DNA of 26,150 nucleotides from CAZDGV01 sp964505195 (GCA_964505195.1 CAZDGV010000023.1:1-26150); one strand, 5' to 3'. Shown: positions 6,877-14,658, numbered from the stretch's first letter. Numbers and translations are program-made. Notes: generated by a model not told the origin, from the letters alone.

Positions 6877-7452
6877 ATGATTATGAATTTGATTGAATTA
6901 ATGAAACAACCCTGGCCTTGGTATGTGGCTGGGCCCCTGATTGGACTTACCGTTCCTATGTTGTTGCTGCTGGGCAACAAAACCTTTGGTATCTCGTCTT
7001 CCCTGCGACATGTATGTGCAGCCTGCGTGCCATCAAAAATTCCGTTTTTCAGTTACGATTGGAAAAAAGAGATTTGGAATCTATTTTTTGTAGGTGGGGT
7101 GCTCTTAGGCGGCATTATTGTTGCTGCATTTCTCAGCAGTCCTGACCCCATTACCGTTCACCCAAACCTACAAGCAGAGCTTGCACAATATGGTATTACC
7201 AACTTTAAAAACTTAGTACCCGTTGATGTTTTCAGTTGGCCTCAGCTGTTAACGGCACGCGGACTAATCATGATGATCGGCGGAGGCTTTTTAGTAGGAT
7301 TTGGAACGCGTTATGCAGGCGGCTGTACCAGCGGCCATGCCATCATGGGACTTTCCAACTTACAATGGCCATCGCTGGTAGCAACCATTTGCTTCATGGC
7401 AGGAGGCTTTATTATGGCCAATCTTATTTTACCTTTTTTACTGAATCTTTAA
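6877..7452 (+). CDS. YeeE/YedE-family transporter, N-terminal half
   Basis: A 191-residue membrane protein with about four to five helices. GFGTRYAGGCTSGHAIMGLS (C150) is the hallmark motif of YeeE/YedE proteins, whose characterised members (TsuA type) import thiosulfate through a path lined by conserved cysteines. An additional HVCAAC pair (C47, C50) sits near the N-terminus. Full YeeE proteins carry two such repeats in about 330-400 residues. Here only the first is present, and the second is the next gene, 12 bases on. The ATG at 6877 is used; 6883 is an equally possible start. Substrate is inferred from family and neighbours (TsdA, SoxB-like). Confidence 0.88.
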   Translation: MIMNLIELMKQPWPWYVAGPLIGLTVPMLLLLGNKTFGISSSLRHVCAACVPSKIPFFSYDWKKEIWNLFFVGGVLLGGIIVAAFLSSPDPITVHPNLQAELAQYGITNFKNLVPVDVFSWPQLLTARGLIMMIGGGFLVGFGTRYAGGCTSGHAIMGLSNLQWPSLVATICFMAGGFIMANLILPFLLNL

Positions 7453-7464
7453 AATACAAATTGT

Positions 7465-7980
7465 ATGTCTGCAGATACTCAAAAAAATATACAAACCCTT
7501 CATACTGATTTTGAAGTGCGCTCGGAAAATGCAATGTGTGTTAACAACAGTGAGCTTGACCAACCTTTAACATACAATATTAAGTACGCCTTTGCAGGTA
7601 TTCTTTTTGGCATTATTCTGGTGAAGGCGGAAGTAGTTTCCTGGTTTCGGATACAGGAAATGTTTCGCTTACAAAGCTTTCATATGTATGGTGTAATCGG
7701 GTCGGCTGTTGTGGTGGGTATGATCAGTGTGTGGATCATCAAAAAATTCAAGATCAAATCGATTGAGGGCGAGGAAATAAAAATTGAACCTAAGCAATTC
7801 AATAAAGGTCAAATTTATGGTGGCTTAATGTTTGGACTGGGCTGGGCTATAACAGGCGCTTGTCCCGGACCGCTTTTTGCACAAATCGGTACCGGAGCAA
7901 CTGTGATCGTGGTTACCCTACTGAGCGCTATTGCAGGCACCTGGGTTTATGGTCGTTTTCGTGAAAAACTACCACACTAA
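7465..7980 (+). CDS. YeeE/YedE-family transporter, C-terminal half
   Basis: A 171-residue partner of the preceding gene. It starts with a polar stretch of about 38 residues and then has four predicted helices. The motif GLGWAITGACPGPLFAQIGTG (around C123) corresponds to the second Cys-bearing repeat of YeeE/YedE proteins. Another cysteine (C25) is in the polar N-terminal tail. With the preceding gene it would form a heteromeric channel equal to one full-length YeeE. The 12-base gap and absence of frame continuity show two separate genes rather than one frameshifted gene, an arrangement common in Bacteroidota. Confidence 0.87.
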   Translation: MSADTQKNIQTLHTDFEVRSENAMCVNNSELDQPLTYNIKYAFAGILFGIILVKAEVVSWFRIQEMFRLQSFHMYGVIGSAVVVGMISVWIIKKFKIKSIEGEEIKIEPKQFNKGQIYGGLMFGLGWAITGACPGPLFAQIGTGATVIVVTLLSAIAGTWVYGRFREKLPH

Positions 7981-7996
7981 AAATCAGTAAGTAAAG

Positions 7997-8986
7997 ATGA
8001 AAAAATGGACGCTTATAACGCTGATTATTGCTCTGGGCTTCACATTCTCACAAACAGGATGCACCCACGAAGCAGATAATGCTGCAATAGCAGATTCCAT
8101 TTTTTTAAATACGATTTGGACAGGAGCAGGACCAGGCCAAATACCATATTATTCCAGAAAAGACGGTCCTCTGATTTGGTATGGCCGTGAACTGATTGTC
8201 AATACAGCAAAATATCTTGGACCGGAGGGATCCGTTTTACACATCAGCAATGGTATGAATTGCCAAAACTGCCACCTTGAAGCTGGAACCAAACCATGGG
8301 GCAATAATTACGGAGCAGTTTATACTACTTACCCAAAATTCAGAGATCGCTCAGGGGGCATTGAAACGATTTATAAAAGAGTAAACGATTGCTTTGAACG
8401 CAGCTTAAATGGCAAAGCGTTGGATACAAATAGCCGGGAAATGCAGGCGATTTATGCATACATCAAATGGCTGGGTGAAGATCTTCCGAAAGGACAAAAA
8501 CCAAAGGGCTCCGGAATTCAAGAGCTGCCCTATTTGGAAAGAGCGGCAAGTCCTGAACGCGGACAAACGGTTTATATTCAGAAATGTCAAAGTTGTCATG
8601 GTGTAAATGGTGAAGGGGTGAAAAATATGGATGGCAACATGTACCAATATCCGCCACTGTGGGGGCCGCATAGCTATAACAGCGGTGCCGGACTTTTCCG
8701 CCTTTCGCGTTTTGCAGGATATGTAAAAAATAATATGCCCCAGGGTGTCGATCACTTGAATCCGCAACTGAGTAATGAGGAAGCCTGGGATATAGCTGCT
8801 TTTGTAAACAGTCAGCCCCGACCAAGCAAAGACTTACAATTCGATTGGCCTGATATTTCAAAAAAGCCGGTAGATCATCCCTTCGGTCCTTATGTAGACC
8901 CCTATCCTGAAAGTCAGCATAAATATGGGCCATTCGGAGAGATCAAGGCATTTTATGAGGCAAGGAAAAAAGAAAAGTCGAAGTAG
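7997..8986 (+). CDS. tsdA: TsdA-type dihaem cytochrome c, thiosulfate dehydrogenase
   Basis: A 329-residue exported protein with a hydrophobic signal and a cysteine at residue 22 (QTGC) that could be a weak lipobox. Two haem sites are seen: C89-x-x-C92-H93 in NGMNCQNCHLEAGT and C197-x-x-C200-H201 in CQSCHGVNGEG. Between them RVNDCFERSLNG carries C132, at the place of the unusual cysteine ligand of haem 1 in TsdA enzymes. Downstream YPPLWGPHSYNSGAG and NNMPQG (M247, candidate haem 2 ligand) complete the TsdA pattern. The enzyme couples two thiosulfates into tetrathionate in the periplasm, or the reverse. Some homologues favour tetrathionate reduction, so direction is open. It lies 16 bases after the YeeE half-genes. 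Confidence 0.87.
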   Translation: MKKWTLITLIIALGFTFSQTGCTHEADNAAIADSIFLNTIWTGAGPGQIPYYSRKDGPLIWYGRELIVNTAKYLGPEGSVLHISNGMNCQNCHLEAGTKPWGNNYGAVYTTYPKFRDRSGGIETIYKRVNDCFERSLNGKALDTNSREMQAIYAYIKWLGEDLPKGQKPKGSGIQELPYLERAASPERGQTVYIQKCQSCHGVNGEGVKNMDGNMYQYPPLWGPHSYNSGAGLFRLSRFAGYVKNNMPQGVDHLNPQLSNEEAWDIAAFVNSQPRPSKDLQFDWPDISKKPVDHPFGPYVDPYPESQHKYGPFGEIKAFYEARKKEKSK

Positions 8987-9023
8987 GACTTTAAGTGCGT
9001 TTTAAAACCATTAACCAAACAGC

Positions 9024-10811
9024 ATGCCAGAAAAAACGAAACTCCATCAGCAGCACTGCAGCTGCGGCAGTTGCGATTCAACTGAAAAAACGAAAGCTCC
9101 CGCTCAGGCATCGAGAAGAGATTTTTTTAAATCTGCTTCACTCCTAACCGCCGGCGCAGTAATGCCCCCCTCGTTGGCGAATGCTGTGGCGGGTGATGCA
9201 TATAACGACCGTTCGATTTTTTCTAACAGGGCTGTGCAAAATGGAAAAGCAAAAGTGATTACCCTTTTGCACACTTCTGATATTCATGCGCAACTTCATA
9301 CACACGACGAATTCTTTTTTGAAAACGGAAATGTAGTGTATAAAAAAAGAGGGGGCTTTGCTGTGCTTAAGACAATGCTTCAGGAACTCAAATCGAAAAA
9401 TCCTGACAATACATTGATCATTGATGGAGGCGACTGTTTTCAGGGTGGAGGTGTTGCTGCACTTACAGAAGGCAAAGGCATTGTTCCGCTTATTAATAAT
9501 ATTGGGTACGACTTAATTCTTCCCGGCAACTGGGAAGTGGTGTATGGCAAAGAAGCCATGTGGAAAGACTTAGGCGGATACAACAGCACAAAAATTTGTG
9601 CCAACATGTTCCATGATACAAAAGATGAGTTTAATAAAGAACTCATCTTCCCGCCATATTGGATGAAAATGCTCGGAGGAATAAAAATTGGTTTCATCGG
9701 ATATAACGATCCGCTAACCCCCAAAAGACAATCTCCTGCGTATAGCTATGGCATAACATTTACGAAACCCGAACTCAACGTTGCCAAATACGTAAAGATT
9801 TTACGTGAATATGAACAATGCAGTATGGTATTCCTGGTTACCCACATGGGGCTTGCACAACAAGTAGACCTGGGAAACAAACCGGAGGTACAGGGTGTCG
9901 ATTATATACTAGGTGCCGATACACACGAACGTGTACGCAAGCCTATTCAGGCAAAATACACCAAGGTAACAGAGCCCGGTGCTTTCGGATCCTTTGTAGC
10001 CAAGCTGGACATTGTAATTGAAGATGGAAAAATTAAAGACGAAAACTACTATCTGCTTGACGTAGATCCTGAAAAATATCCTGCCGATGAGGGGATGAGG
10101 AAATTGGTAGAAAAGGTGAGCGCGCCGTATGCAAATGAGCTCAATCGCGTCATCGGAAAAACGAAGACACCACTGGTACGTTATTATGTAATCGAAAATC
10201 CGATGGATAATATGATTACAGATGCACTGATGTGGTACTACAAAGACAAAAAAATAGATATTGTAGTAAGCAATGGCTTTAGATTTTGTCCGCCATTAGT
10301 GCCTGAAAAGGAAAAAGGCTACGCAGAAATTACCAATGACTATTTATGGAGTATGTTACCGGTAGACAGTGAAGTAAAGATGGGTGATGTTACCGGCAAA
10401 CAATTGTGGGACTGGATGGAAAAAGAATTGCATAATGTATTTGCAAGCAACCCTGCACATCGCTTTGGAGGCTGGGTCGTTCGCTTTCAGGGTATGCAAA
10501 TTAACTTTACCATGAACAATGATTTAGGGAAACGGATCAACTGGATAAAAGTAAATGGTGCACCTGTTGAACCAGACAAAATTTATACCATGCTGGCCTG
10601 TGAACGCGAAGGAGATCCCGACGATACACTTTGTAGAATGGAAAAAGTAAAAAACCCACGTAAACCGGGTGGAAGCTTGCACAATATTGTTCGAAGCTAT
10701 TTGTCGGCGCATCCAATGGTTTCGCCAAAAATCGAACAGAGAGCAACTGCTACCGATGCACCTTCTACTCTTTTATCACAACTTGAAGGATACGACTATG
10801 AATTCATTTAA
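9024..10811 (+). CDS. Divergent SoxB-like metallohydrolase with Tat signal
   Basis: A 595-residue protein. Residues 30-52 are a Tat signal (SRRDFFK then a hydrophobic stretch), unusually preceded by a 29-residue tail with CSCGSC (C12, C14, C17). The catalytic domain has HTSDIHAQL (D86, H88), DGGD (D137), GNWE (N169, W170), THMG (H274) and GADTHE (D299, H301). The C-terminal domain has LGKRI and a KIYTMLA stretch like SoxB. Trp in place of the His of 5'-nucleotidase GNH[DE] is shared with SoxB. The Asp where SoxB has the first His of its HTH motif is a change at a metal-ligand position. SoxB releases sulfate from thiosulfate bound to the SoxYZ carrier; no SoxYZ is encoded in this window, so the substrate is uncertain. 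A 5'-nucleotidase is less likely. Confidence 0.83.
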   Translation: MPEKTKLHQQHCSCGSCDSTEKTKAPAQASRRDFFKSASLLTAGAVMPPSLANAVAGDAYNDRSIFSNRAVQNGKAKVITLLHTSDIHAQLHTHDEFFFENGNVVYKKRGGFAVLKTMLQELKSKNPDNTLIIDGGDCFQGGGVAALTEGKGIVPLINNIGYDLILPGNWEVVYGKEAMWKDLGGYNSTKICANMFHDTKDEFNKELIFPPYWMKMLGGIKIGFIGYNDPLTPKRQSPAYSYGITFTKPELNVAKYVKILREYEQCSMVFLVTHMGLAQQVDLGNKPEVQGVDYILGADTHERVRKPIQAKYTKVTEPGAFGSFVAKLDIVIEDGKIKDENYYLLDVDPEKYPADEGMRKLVEKVSAPYANELNRVIGKTKTPLVRYYVIENPMDNMITDALMWYYKDKKIDIVVSNGFRFCPPLVPEKEKGYAEITNDYLWSMLPVDSEVKMGDVTGKQLWDWMEKELHNVFASNPAHRFGGWVVRFQGMQINFTMNNDLGKRINWIKVNGAPVEPDKIYTMLACEREGDPDDTLCRMEKVKNPRKPGGSLHNIVRSYLSAHPMVSPKIEQRATATDAPSTLLSQLEGYDYEFI

Positions 10812-11229
10812 ATTCTCTTTTAAGCCTATGTTAAGGCTTTTTATCTTCTTAGCACTTGGGATCATGACGAATGAGGCAAAATCGCAGCAGAAAATCGTTT
10901 GGGAAATTGCAAGTGGTGATACAAGTGTTCAGCGGATGCTCTACCGTCAAATCAATAATGTTCTCAATGCCGCACCTGACACAAAAATTGAATTAGTGTA
11001 CCATGGACATGCAATTTATGCGCTGTTGCGCGATACAGGATTTTTCAAAACAGAAATGATGGAGGTTCAAAAAAGGGGTATAACGATGATAGCTTGTAAT
11101 AATTCGTTACGGAACAGAGGAATTGATACTTCCAGACTAATCAAGAATATTTCAATTGTCCCCGTTGCGATTTTAGAAATCTCAAAAAAGCAATCGGAAG
11201 GATGGAGTTATATTAGGGCAGGCCATTAA
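10798..11229 (+). CDS. Exported DsrE-like protein
   Basis: The frame is open from further upstream, but the ATG at 10798, overlapping the SoxB-like gene by 14 bases, starts a 143-residue protein with a convincing signal peptide: basic start, LRLFIFLALGIM, cut near AKSQ at residue 30. The mature part follows the DsrE/DsrF-like fold: KIELVYHGHAIYALL, then RGITMIACNNSL with a conserved-position Cys (C100), and a C-terminal WSYIRAGH. DsrE-like proteins carry persulfide sulfur on one cysteine. Most described ones are cytoplasmic, while this one is predicted periplasmic. Overlap with the SoxB-like gene suggests translational coupling and a joint role, perhaps as sulfur acceptor. Confidence 0.82.
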   Translation: MNSFKFSFKPMLRLFIFLALGIMTNEAKSQQKIVWEIASGDTSVQRMLYRQINNVLNAAPDTKIELVYHGHAIYALLRDTGFFKTEMMEVQKRGITMIACNNSLRNRGIDTSRLIKNISIVPVAILEISKKQSEGWSYIRAGH

Positions 11230-11335
11230 AATAAGGTCTGGATTTACTTTTTACAGGCCCAAAATACATGCTGTTTCTCTATTATGATAATGCATATATA
11301 CAATAAGGTTTTTTCAAGTTTTCAGCAAAAATTCA

Positions 11336-12766
11336 ATGAGGAGTAAAAGTAAAATCGGCACAACTGTTCTATTCTTGATCATTGCAATAGTCACTTCTGG
11401 GCAAGAGCACCGACTTGAAAATGAATTCGAAAACAAGGCCGACAGTAATGTACGATCACTCAATCAGTTTTTTTCAAAAGGAAAGTTCTTTGGGCATACA
11501 AGAAGTTTTTTTATGTCAACCATTAACGAACATAAACTGAGCGATTATGCAGCATTGGGCTTTGGTGCAGGCATGGGTTATGAAAGTGCGCGCTTTAAAA
11601 ATTTTCAATTTGCTATCAGTGGATTTTTTATCAATAATGTGGCCTCATCAGATCTCACAAAAAGAGATCCTCAAACAAACGCATTAAGCCGATATGAAAT
11701 ATCGCTGTTTGATGTTGAAAACCCTGCAAATAAAGGAGATCTGGACAGATTAGAAGAACTCTATCTACGTTATCACTTCAAGAAATCAAGTGTCACTTTT
11801 GGAAAGCAGTATTTAAATACTCCTTTCATCAATCAGCAAGATGGGCGCATGCGGCCTACCATGGAAAACGGGTGGTGGGTAGAAATCAATGAAATAAAAA
11901 AAGTAAAGATTAATGCCGGATGGATTACTTCTATCTCACCGCGCTCAACGGTAAACTGGTATAAAGTAGGTGAAAGCATTGGCTTATATGCTACCGGCGT
12001 AGATGAAGCGGGCAACCCCTCTGCATTTCGGGGAAATATTCACACCAAAGGAATTGCGATTGGAGCAATACAATGGTCTGCAGGAAAAAATCTGAAGCTC
12101 CAAGGCTGGAATTATTATATTGACAATATTTTTAATACCGCTTTCTTGCAGGGCGATTTATCAATACCGTTTAAAAACAAAAGCGAAAATAAATTCCTGC
12201 TCGGAATGCAATTTGCTACGCAACAACGAGTAGGCAACGGTGGAAATGCAGATGCTTCGAAGGCCTATTTGGCAGCGGGGCATCGTTCACGCATTTTTAG
12301 CAGTAGAACTGGTGCAGTAATCAGAAGCTGGGAGCTCACTGCGAATTATACGCGCATCGCATCGAGCGGAAGATTCCTCTTTCCCCGCGAATGGGGCCGT
12401 GAGCCTTTTTATACTTTTATGCTGCGAGAGCGTAATGAAGGGCTGGGAAATGTACATGCTTATGTACTGTTTGCAAAATATGAGCAACCAAAAAAAGACT
12501 GGTCAGTTACAACGGGTGCTGGTTACTACAATTTACCGCAGAGTAATGAATACAGATTGAATAAATACGGCATGCCTTCCTACTACCATCTGCTCATTGA
12601 TTTTCGGTATCGCTTCAAAGGCTTTTTTAAAGGAACCTCCTTAAGAATGATTTACTTGTACAAAGGAAATATGGAAGAGGGACAAGCGAATAAAAAAGTA
12701 ATGATCAACCGGGTAGATATGCATCATTTTAATCTCATCCTCGACTATTGGTTTAGAACAAACTGA
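11336..12766 (+). CDS. Outer-membrane beta-barrel porin
   Basis: A 476-residue protein with a signal peptide (hydrophobic TTVLFLIIAIVTSGQ) followed by alternating amphipathic strands typical of a barrel. Examples are GFGAGMGYESARFKNFQFAI, SVTFGKQYLN, KINAGWITSI and a final NLILDYWFRTN strand. Overall it resembles OprD-like or related substrate-selective porins, with RMRPTMENGWWVEIN in the middle. The last residue is Asn after an aromatic-rich strand, so the classical terminal Phe is absent. It follows the DsrE-like gene by 106 bases; no Crp-type site lies in that gap, so it is probably read from the 6816 promoter. A role in admitting sulfur anions through the outer membrane is inferred from position. 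Confidence 0.8.
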   Translation: MRSKSKIGTTVLFLIIAIVTSGQEHRLENEFENKADSNVRSLNQFFSKGKFFGHTRSFFMSTINEHKLSDYAALGFGAGMGYESARFKNFQFAISGFFINNVASSDLTKRDPQTNALSRYEISLFDVENPANKGDLDRLEELYLRYHFKKSSVTFGKQYLNTPFINQQDGRMRPTMENGWWVEINEIKKVKINAGWITSISPRSTVNWYKVGESIGLYATGVDEAGNPSAFRGNIHTKGIAIGAIQWSAGKNLKLQGWNYYIDNIFNTAFLQGDLSIPFKNKSENKFLLGMQFATQQRVGNGGNADASKAYLAAGHRSRIFSSRTGAVIRSWELTANYTRIASSGRFLFPREWGREPFYTFMLRERNEGLGNVHAYVLFAKYEQPKKDWSVTTGAGYYNLPQSNEYRLNKYGMPSYYHLLIDFRYRFKGFFKGTSLRMIYLYKGNMEEGQANKKVMINRVDMHHFNLILDYWFRTN

Positions 12767-12879
12767 ATTTAAGCAATCCGGAAAGAGTTATAACATCTTT
12801 TGTCGAATAGACAGCAAAGCCCATTTGAGTTAAACGGTTAGATGCTGCACATCACCACAAAGGCTGATTCTTATCATTT

Positions 12880-12923
12880 TGTAATACTTGTCACAATGAG
12901 CATTTTTACGACTTAATACTTTG
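12880..12923 (+). promoter_or_regulatory. Crp-type operator and promoter of the SQR gene
   Basis: TGTAA-TACTTG-TCACA (12880-12895) matches TGTGA-N6-TCACA with one mismatch in the left half. TACTTTG (12917-12923) lies 28 bases after the palindrome, the same distance as at 6816. It would give a leader of about 15 bases before the ATG at 12944. No alternative -33 TTG at proper spacing is obvious. It is the third copy of the same operator-promoter arrangement in the sulfur island. Confidence 0.7.
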
Positions 12924-12943
12924 CTGTTTCAAATTATTATGAA

Positions 12944-14137
12944 ATGAACGCTCATCATCAGATACTAATCATCGGCGGGGGTAATGCGGGAATATCCGTA
13001 GCTGCACAATTAAAAAGAGCAAACAAAAATTTAGAGATTGCCATTGTTGAGCCCAATGAAAAACATTATTACATGCCGGCATGGACCTTGGTAGGCGGTG
13101 GTGTTTTTAATATGAAAAACACCATTCGTGATGAACGTGAAGTCATGCCAAAGAATATTACCTGGATCAAAGAATATGTAAGCACATTTGAGCCGGATAA
13201 AAATACCGTAACACTAAACTCTGGCGGCAATTTAACCTATGATTTCCTCATTGTGGCTGCAGGCATACAAATGAACTGGGATAAGATTCCGGGGCTAACC
13301 GAAACGTTAGGCAAAAATGGAGTAACCTCCAATTATCATAAGGATCATGCAACTTATACATGGGAATGTCTTCAAAGTTTGCAGAAGGGCGATACAGCAT
13401 TATTTACCGCTCCCACTACCCCTGTAAGATGCGGTGGAGCACCACAAAAGATCATGTACCTCGCAGGTGATTATTGTCGAAAAAATAAAATTGATGCACA
13501 GATAGAGTTTACATCAGGGGGGAGTGTAATTTTTGGAATAAAGAAATATGCCGATGAACTGATGAAGCTAGTGCACAAATACAATATTCAACTCAGCTTC
13601 AAACATGATTTAATTGCCATTGATGGTAATCAACGGATTGCTACATTTAAGGTAACAGCACCTGACGGCAGTACTACAGAGGTACAGAAAAAATTCAAGA
13701 TGATTCATGTTGTACCGCCGCAAAGTGCCCCCGATTTTGTAAGTGCAAGTCCACTCGCTGATGCAAAAGGATGGATAGATGTAAACAAGTTTACCCTTCA
13801 ACATATTCGTTATCCCAATGTATTTGGTTTGGGAGATGTTACCAATACGCCCAATGCAAAAACTGGTGCCGCCATTCGCAAACAGGCGCCCGTTGTGGTT
13901 AAAAACATGCTTGCATTGATGAGCGGAAAACCTTTGCCGGCTTCTTACAGCGGTTATGGCAGCTGCCCACTGGTTGCAGGTTATGGCAAACTGATTTTAG
14001 CAGAATTTGGCTACGATAATAAAATCATGGAAACCTTTCCGTTCGATCAAAGCAAACCACGCTGGAGTATGTACCTCTTAAAAAAATATGTATTACCCTG
14101 GTTATACTGGCACAAAATTTTGAAGGGACAGATGTAA
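12944..14137 (+). CDS. sqr: Sulfide:quinone oxidoreductase, type II-like
   Basis: A 397-residue flavoprotein. GGGNAGISVA (residues 11-20) is the FAD-binding Rossmann loop, FLIVAAG the second dinucleotide motif, and FGLGDVTNTPNAKTGAAIRKQAP the C-terminal FAD-binding signature. Cysteines C163 (PVRCGGAPQKI) and C341 (YGSCPLVAGYGK) are at the places of the two redox-active cysteines of SQR. The extra cysteine of type I enzymes is not evident, which points to type II, the mitochondrial-like group. The basic hydrophobic C-terminus (YLLKKYVLPWLYWHK) fits membrane attachment for quinone access. It oxidises sulfide to sulfane sulfur, passing electrons to quinone. Neighbouring rhodaneses are logical acceptors. 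No persulfide dioxygenase is present in the window. Confidence 0.9.
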   Translation: MNAHHQILIIGGGNAGISVAAQLKRANKNLEIAIVEPNEKHYYMPAWTLVGGGVFNMKNTIRDEREVMPKNITWIKEYVSTFEPDKNTVTLNSGGNLTYDFLIVAAGIQMNWDKIPGLTETLGKNGVTSNYHKDHATYTWECLQSLQKGDTALFTAPTTPVRCGGAPQKIMYLAGDYCRKNKIDAQIEFTSGGSVIFGIKKYADELMKLVHKYNIQLSFKHDLIAIDGNQRIATFKVTAPDGSTTEVQKKFKMIHVVPPQSAPDFVSASPLADAKGWIDVNKFTLQHIRYPNVFGLGDVTNTPNAKTGAAIRKQAPVVVKNMLALMSGKPLPASYSGYGSCPLVAGYGKLILAEFGYDNKIMETFPFDQSKPRWSMYLLKKYVLPWLYWHKILKGQM

Positions 14138-14271
14138 TTCTGGGATTCGATAGCGATTTTTAGACCTCATACAGCAGAATTATTGGCAAAACAACTGCCT
14201 TTTATCTGTGAGATTTTACATTTCATCGAAATTCATTTTACTAGAATCGTGCGTTTCTTTACTTTTTCTGT

Positions 14272-14658
14272 ATGTCTTTGTTCATCCGCTCCCTTTATGA
14301 ACATAGCCGCCGACGTGCGGAAACTGCGTTGTTACTGCGTTGCCTGCAGCCCTATATCAATCAGCATGAATGCAATTTCAACTTATCGGAAGAACTGCAG
14401 GGAATACTTTGGAGCTATTATCGCTTGCAAAAAAATTATCGGAAATCAGGATTTTGGAAGCAAGACCGGATGAATGTTTCAGAGAATGAACAATGTTTTT
14501 ATAAGTTGATACAGCTTTATATCCGCTTGCAAAAACAAATAGATTTTCCGCTCACCAAAAAGGAACGGAATATGATGCGGGAAATCTTACAGCGTCACCA
14601 AGAACGCCCCATCTGCATTACGAAAGCAAATTTTGCAGAACGACGGATTTATAAGTAA
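14272..14658 (+). CDS. Uncharacterised small protein
   Basis: A 128-residue frame I do not recognise. It is rich in Arg, Gln and Glu and appears largely helical: RRRAETALLLRCLQPYI, then ELQGILWSYYRLQKNYRKSGFW, then CFYKLIQLYIRLQKQIDF and a basic end. No signal peptide or membrane segment is present. Two cysteine-bearing helical repeats with a YxRLQK pattern (about residues 43-57 and 77-90) suggest an internal duplication or a small helical bundle. Composition is protein-like and it fills the space between SQR and the next gene. An overlapping frame at 14183-14473 looks like a shadow. Being a real gene is likely but not certain, and the start is a guess. Confidence 0.55.
   Translation: MSLFIRSLYEHSRRRAETALLLRCLQPYINQHECNFNLSEELQGILWSYYRLQKNYRKSGFWKQDRMNVSENEQCFYKLIQLYIRLQKQIDFPLTKKERNMMREILQRHQERPICITKANFAERRIYK

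Noticed and set aside
10669..10797. Extended start of the DsrE-like gene inside the SoxB-like gene
   Set aside because: The first 43 residues are a shadow of the other frame. The ATG at 10798 gives a proper signal peptide.
3665..14137. A complete Sox thiosulfate-oxidising multienzyme system
   Set aside because: Only a SoxB-like protein is present. SoxYZ, SoxAX and SoxCD are not encoded in the window.
14135..14182. Inverted repeat TAATTCTG...CAGAATTA around the sqr stop as a terminator
   Set aside because: AT-rich arms with a 32-base loop and no T-run directly after the stem; too weak to call.
14183..14473. 96-residue frame overlapping the gene at 14272
   Set aside because: Composition and Cys-rich stretches look like a shadow; the frame at 14272-14658 is longer and more protein-like.
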